Position numbers and translations under genes: made by a program. DNA of 64,000 nucleotides from Salinimicrobium sp050750585 (GTDB lineage Bacteria; Bacteroidota; Bacteroidia; Flavobacteriales; Flavobacteriaceae), in NCBI RefSeq assembly GCF_050750585.1, contig NZ_JBOJLM010000009.1, positions 101,143 through 165,142 on the forward strand, given 5' to 3'. Numbering within the stretch: position 1 is the stretch's first letter; each line of letters starts with the position of its first letter. A model generated the notes under the pieces. That model ran no database searches. It worked only from the letters and a program-made list of their open reading frames with translations, and was not told where the DNA came from. This document shows, piece by piece, positions 59,800-64,000 of this stretch.

Positions 59800-61338
59800 T
59801 TATCCTAACCAGCCTTCCCTGTCGAGGCTGCGGTATTGTATAGCTTCACTTATGTGAGCTCCTTTTATTTTATCTGAATCTTCTAAATCTGCAATAGTAC
59901 GGGAAACCTTTAGAATGCGATCATAAGCCCGGGCAGATAAGTTAAGCCGCTCCATGGCCACCTTAAGCAGGTTCATGGAATCTGGGTCGAGCGCGCAGTG
60001 CTCCCTAATTTGTTTTACATTCATTTGCGCATTGTAATGCACCTTGTCATTATCTGCAAACCTATCCGTTTGTTTTTGTCTGGCAGCAGTTACTCTTTTT
60101 CTTATTTCCAGGCTGCTTTCTCCCCGCCTGTCGTCACTTAGCTTCTCAAAAGGAACGGGAGTTACTTCAATATGTATGTCAATCCTGTCGAGTAAAGGTC
60201 CGCTTATCTTGCTCATATACCTTTGCATCTCGGCGGGAGAAGATGTAGCAGGAGAACCGGGATCATTGAAGAACCCGCTGGGACTCGGATTCATACTGGC
60301 CACAAGCATAAAGCTCGATGGATAAGTGACAGTAAATTTTGCCCGGGAAATAGTCACTTCCCGGTCTTCCAGCGGTTGTCGCATCACCTCCAGAACACTT
60401 CTTTTAAACTCAGGAAGTTCATCGAGGAACAAAACCCCATTATGAGACATGGAGATCTCCCCCGGCTGCGGATATGCCCCGCCGCCGACTAAAGCGACGT
60501 CGCTAATCGTGTGGTGCGGACTCCTAAAAGGCCGGTGAGACATAAGCCCCACATTTTCCTTTACGCGCCCCACAACGCTGTGAATCTTTGTAGTTTCTAA
60601 AGCTTCGTGTAAGGTCATGGGCGGCAAGATACTCGGCAGGCGTTTTGCGAGCATGGTTTTACCCGCTCCCGGCGGACCGATTAGAATAATATTGTGACCG
60701 CCAGCCGCAGCAATCTCCATGCAGCGTTTTATGGATTCCTGCCCCTTAACATCGGCGAAATCGTGCTCCGGATTTTCCAATTCCTGGAAGAATTCTTTCC
60801 TGGTGTCGATTTCGGTTCTTTCTAAAGCCTGGCCTTTATCAAAGAAGCGGATTATTTCATCAATATTTTCAATACCATACACTTCCAGTCCACTTACAAT
60901 AGCCGCTTCCTTCACGTTTTGCTTCGGAAGAATAAAGCCTTTAAAACCTTCTTCCTTAGCCTTTATAGCTATAGGCAAAGCACCTTTTATAGGCTGCAGA
61001 CTTCCGTCGAGAGAAAGTTCTCCCATGATGACATAATCTCCTATGTTGGTGGCTTTAATTTGGCCTGAAGCCATAAGTATCCCCATCGCGAAGGTGAGGT
61101 CATAAGCCGAACCTTCTTTCCGAAGATCGGCAGGTGCCATGTTTACGGTTATCTTTTTCCCCGGAAGGCTGTACCCTACATTTTTTAGAGCGGCTGCAAT
61201 CCTGAAACTGCTTTCTTTTACAGCAATATCGGGAAGGCCTACGAGGTGATATCCAATGCCGGTATCAACATTTACCTCGACCGTGATGGTCGTGGCTTCA
61301 ACGCCAAAAACTGCACTACCGTAAACCTTTACCAGCAT
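59800..61338 (-). CDS. comM: YifB/ComM-family AAA ATPase
   Basis: 512 residues from the ATG at 61336-61338 (a TTG one codon upstream is less likely). The N-terminal Lon-protease-like domain shows NMAPADLRKEGSAYDLTFA; the Mg-chelatase-type AAA core has Walker A GPPGAGKTMLAKRL, Walker B NGVLFLDELPEF and the sensor segment RPFRSPHHTISD. The C-terminal domain ends LSARAYDRILKVSRTIADLE. ComM is a hexameric helicase promoting branch migration during natural transformation. Flavobacterial competence is not established, so that role is by family. The DUF2891 gene follows after 8 bases. Confidence 0.93.
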   Translation of the reverse strand: MLVKVYGSAVFGVEATTITVEVNVDTGIGYHLVGLPDIAVKESSFRIAAALKNVGYSLPGKKITVNMAPADLRKEGSAYDLTFAMGILMASGQIKATNIGDYVIMGELSLDGSLQPIKGALPIAIKAKEEGFKGFILPKQNVKEAAIVSGLEVYGIENIDEIIRFFDKGQALERTEIDTRKEFFQELENPEHDFADVKGQESIKRCMEIAAAGGHNIILIGPPGAGKTMLAKRLPSILPPMTLHEALETTKIHSVVGRVKENVGLMSHRPFRSPHHTISDVALVGGGAYPQPGEISMSHNGVLFLDELPEFKRSVLEVMRQPLEDREVTISRAKFTVTYPSSFMLVASMNPSPSGFFNDPGSPATSSPAEMQRYMSKISGPLLDRIDIHIEVTPVPFEKLSDDRRGESSLEIRKRVTAARQKQTDRFADNDKVHYNAQMNVKQIREHCALDPDSMNLLKVAMERLNLSARAYDRILKVSRTIADLEDSDKIKGAHISEAIQYRSLDREGWLG

Positions 61339-61765
61339 CAAATAAAATGTTTTGACTAAATGTAGTAAAAATTTCGGCTTAAGATCTTAATGTTCTGTTT
61401 AAACAATAATTAGAAACCCAGAGACAAAACCCTTTTTTGGAAGTGTAGGAATTTGTTAAGTCTGAAGAACATTGAAGGAATCATTTTATACAGAAATAAT
61501 CTTAATCAGTATAACTTTTACAAATAAATTCATCAACCTGTAAACCAACAATTTAAACCCCTAACCAGTACATGAAAAATCGATATCAGGTACTATAAAC
61601 CCGATGACATCCCTCTATTGTAAGTTTTTAACTTATTTTTGTAGTACATATCTGTATGATATAAAAAGCTCCAAATTGATAAAGAGGATGAATTCATAAA
61701 AAAATGAGAGATAAAGCAAATCTGGAATTTGAATAATTAGTAAGAAAGACCCCGGATATTAAAAG
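61339..61765. other. Intergenic region between comM and the sensor kinase
   Basis: About 425 AT-rich bases between divergent genes. TATTTTTG at 61634-61641 is a TAnnTTTG match on the plus strand but has no well-spaced -33 and lies about 125 bases before the kinase start. I see no structured RNA, repeat or convincing small ORF. Confidence 0.5.
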
Positions 61766-63751
61766 TTGCCCTTGAACCCTACACCCCCACTAAAAAAAGA
61801 AAAATGGAATGTCTACAAGATTCTTCTACAGAACGAAGACTTGTTTGATGCCGTTCAAAATAACGCCCTACAAGGTTATATTCTTTTTCACCCCTCTGCT
61901 CCAGAAGAAAAATGGATTAGCCCCAAATTATTGCAAACATTAGATCTGCGCGACAAACCAGATGAGATCCTTAAATGGAATAAAACTATTGCCCCTGAAG
62001 ATTTGAATATCTTTAGTGAACTTCAGGATCTTCAGAATTACGCAAAGGGTGAATTTAAAGGAGTCTTAAGATTGAGACACTTCAAGGGGTACATTCTAAC
62101 AATGGACTTTTTTTCTTATCTAACCAAAGATGAAAAAGGTGAAGACTTAGTTTTAGTTGCATTCCGCAGAAAGAATTTTTCTTCCGAAGAAATTTCCGAA
62201 TTACAGCTGATAAAAGAAAGAGGTGAAAATGATCGAATAAACAGGCAGGTTTTTGAAGGTAGTTTCAAAAATGCTGCTATTGGAATGGCCTTACTAGATC
62301 CCACAGGACGGTGGATTGAGGTCAACGAAAGGCTTTGCCAGATAGTAGGTTATAGTCCTGAAGAGCTTCAACAGCTAACTTTCCAGGATATTACCCATCC
62401 CGATGATCTAGAAGCTGACCTGTCTCTTCTAAACGAGCTTGTAGAAGGAAAACGGGAATTTTACCAGATGGAAAAAAGGTACTTCCATAAAAATGGCAAT
62501 CTCGTTTATATCATCCTTTCTGTTTCTCTTGTACGTGATTCCACGGGACAACCACTATACTTTATTTCACAAATAACCGACGCCACAGCGCTAAAAGAAA
62601 CCCAAAAAGAATTGGGAAAAGCCTTAAGTGACTTAGAGAATATACTGGAAGCAAGTTCACAGGTAAGTATTATTGGATTTGACAGAAACGGTATTATATC
62701 TTCCTTCAACAAGGGCGCAGAAAATTTATTAAAGTTTACAAGAGAAGAGGTAATAGGGAAATTACCTTATGCCGCATTACACCTTGAGCAGGAAATTCAG
62801 GAAAGGAGAAATGAACTGCTAAATTTCCCTGATGAAAATCCCGGACTTACAGATATCCTGAAGTTCCTCGCAGATCATGGGCTACCTCACACGAGAGAGT
62901 GGAGTTTTAAGGCTAAGGGCGGAAAAGAAATGCCAGTACAGGTGACTATTACTCCTGTAGAAAAAAATCATCAAATAACCGGCTACCTTTCTGTTGCCAC
63001 AGATATTAAGGAGCTAAAAAGAGCTCAAAAAGAAATCTCTTCCATTCTTCATATTACGCAAGAACAGAATAGCCGATTAAAAAATTTCGCCAATATTGTT
63101 TCTCACAACCTGAGGAACCATTCAGCAAACTTTAAAAATTTGCTGAACTTATATCTTGAAGAAATTCCGCAACATGGCGAAAATGAGATTGTACAGATGC
63201 TGCTAATGGCATCTGGTCAATTAGAAGATACGATTTATGATCTAGAGAAGATAGTTACTTCAAATAAGTCCACGCATGAAGATCTGGAGTGTCTCAATCT
63301 CAATAATGCAGTTGAAAAAGCTATAAAATCTGTTCATCCACTTCTTGCCGATACAGAAACAGTTGTTTTCAATAACATCCCCAAAGATCTTGAAGTAATG
63401 GCTTTACCTGCTTATCTCGACAGTATAATTCTCAACCTGACTACAAATGCCATTAAGTACAGAGAAACCGGAAGAAAATCTTATATCAATTTTTCTGCCT
63501 TACAGGATCCTGAAAAAGTGGTTATAAAAGTTGAAGACAATGGTGTAGGAATAGACATGAATAAATTCGGCGATAAAATTTTTGGGATGTACAAAACCTT
63601 TCACGGAAATGAGGACGCAAGAGGCATAGGCCTTTTTATTACAAAAAATCAGGTAGAAACCATGGGCGGAAGAATTTCAGTTTCCAGCGTCCCTGGAGAG
63701 GGCACAGTGTTTGAAATAACTTTAAAAAGAGGTGATAAAATTGGAGGGTAA
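61766..63751 (+). CDS. Soluble PAS-domain sensor histidine kinase
   Basis: 661 residues from a TTG start (61766, or the TTG at 61772); there is no transmembrane segment. A divergent N-terminal PAS-like region (about 25-135) is followed by two PAS domains (about 165-280 with YSPEELQQLTFQDITHPDDL, and 290-415). The dimerisation helix carries His447 in NIVSHNLRNHSANFKNLL, where Asn replaces the usual Asp/Glu after His. The ATPase domain has NLTTNAIKY, VEDNGVGID and ARGIGLFITK. It senses an unknown cytosolic signal. No response regulator is adjacent in the window. Confidence 0.88.
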   Translation: MPLNPTPPLKKEKWNVYKILLQNEDLFDAVQNNALQGYILFHPSAPEEKWISPKLLQTLDLRDKPDEILKWNKTIAPEDLNIFSELQDLQNYAKGEFKGVLRLRHFKGYILTMDFFSYLTKDEKGEDLVLVAFRRKNFSSEEISELQLIKERGENDRINRQVFEGSFKNAAIGMALLDPTGRWIEVNERLCQIVGYSPEELQQLTFQDITHPDDLEADLSLLNELVEGKREFYQMEKRYFHKNGNLVYIILSVSLVRDSTGQPLYFISQITDATALKETQKELGKALSDLENILEASSQVSIIGFDRNGIISSFNKGAENLLKFTREEVIGKLPYAALHLEQEIQERRNELLNFPDENPGLTDILKFLADHGLPHTREWSFKAKGGKEMPVQVTITPVEKNHQITGYLSVATDIKELKRAQKEISSILHITQEQNSRLKNFANIVSHNLRNHSANFKNLLNLYLEEIPQHGENEIVQMLLMASGQLEDTIYDLEKIVTSNKSTHEDLECLNLNNAVEKAIKSVHPLLADTETVVFNNIPKDLEVMALPAYLDSIILNLTTNAIKYRETGRKSYINFSALQDPEKVVIKVEDNGVGIDMNKFGDKIFGMYKTFHGNEDARGIGLFITKNQVETMGGRISVSSVPGEGTVFEITLKRGDKIGG

Positions 63752-63856
63752 CAAGTCCAGGTAAGAAACTTAACTGTCCAGGCAAAACCTACTACCTGTT
63801 TTTTTCTTTAAAGTTTCTTTACTGAGTAGATGTCAAAAACTAATCCAACAAAAAGA

Positions 63857-63883
63857 GGCTGTCTGAAAAGGCAGCCTTTTTTT
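63857..63883 (+). terminator. Hairpin with T tract, also the probable left end of an IS1182-type element
   Basis: GGCTGTCT-GAAA-AGGCAGCC forms an 8-bp stem with one G-T pair and a GAAA loop, followed by seven T. It could terminate the kinase transcript. The preceding GAGGCTGTCT equals the end of the 35588 element, so it may be the terminal inverted repeat of the insertion sequence. Confidence 0.6.
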
Positions 63884-63916
63884 GTATAAAAAGTTATAGC
63901 TGCTTATTTTTAGGTT

Positions 63917-64000
63917 ATGAGCAGAAAAGTAGTTTTTAAGACTTATCATCAAAATCAGTTAAGTCTTATTCCCCCCAGCTATGATGATCTGGTTCCAAAG
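63917..64000 (+). mobile_element. Start of an IS1182-family transposase gene, cut by window edge
   Basis: The ATG at 63917 opens a frame that runs to the edge, 28 codons. The sequence MSRKVVFKTYHQNQLSLIPP, continuing SYDDLVPK, matches the N-terminus of IS1182-type transposases as I know them (the KxYxQxQLxLLPPSLDELIP pattern). The catalytic DDE residues are outside the window, so integrity cannot be judged. The element's left end is probably near 63855. Confidence 0.75.

Noticed and set aside
1..64000. tRNA, rRNA, origin and known riboswitch classes
   Set aside because: No cloverleaf with a TTC-type T-arm, no rRNA segment, and no recognisable thiamine, cobalamin, SAM or T-box core was found by eye in the gaps; a covariance-model search would be decisive.

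Overview
The window looks like chromosomal DNA of a member of the Bacteroidota, most likely family Flavobacteriaceae (Gramella/Salegentibacter/Zunongwangia type). Support comes from the AT-rich intergenic DNA, TAnnTTTG-type promoter boxes, several TTG/GTG starts, flavobacterial protein types (alpha/beta-fused E1 dehydrogenase, short LeuA, N-acylornithine carbamoyltransferase, secreted M1-like barrel protein) and dispersed flavobacterial intergenic repeats. No rRNA, tRNA, CRISPR array or prophage was seen. One IS1182-type element begins at the right edge.

Layout. 1-5 kb: a LuxR-type regulator cut by the left edge, then uvrA and a LOG-family gene. 5-10.7 kb: a secreted M1-like protein lacking the zinc motif and a fused 2-oxoacid dehydrogenase E1. 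10.7-19.9 kb: menaquinone genes (menB with two PH-domain membrane genes; menF-menD with a hotdog thioesterase), a CvfB-like RNA-binding protein and an alpha/beta hydrolase. 20-23 kb: a repeat-rich interval and dnaK. 23-24.7 kb: a umuDC operon whose UmuD lacks both catalytic residues and whose promoter carries a long palindrome. 24.8-31 kb: sdaA, DinB-like and NTF2-like genes, panB, an RluA-type pseudouridine synthase and a helical-repeat protein.

31.3-51.7 kb is an amino-acid biosynthesis island. leuACDB runs on the plus strand and converges with ilvD-ilvB-ilvN-ilvC-ilvA on the minus strand; a 134-bp inverted-repeat element lies between them. Beyond it is a minus-strand arginine operon transcribed GNAT-argG-argC-proC-argD-argF'-argB-argE-argH, which together could carry glutamate to arginine by acylated intermediates. 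The 5' region of this operon contains a six-residue ORF with three consecutive Arg codons that form the 5' arm of a terminator-like hairpin, followed by a second Arg-rich ORF. I regard this candidate arginine attenuator as the most interesting signal in the window.

52-64 kb: a TonB-like protein, an aldehyde dehydrogenase, a GNAT-nitrilase fusion, the 5-oxoprolinase genes pxpABC, a DUF2891 lipoprotein, a ComM/YifB ATPase, a PAS histidine kinase and the start of the IS1182-type transposase. Family assignments rest on reading motifs by eye. No database search, folding program or alignment was run.
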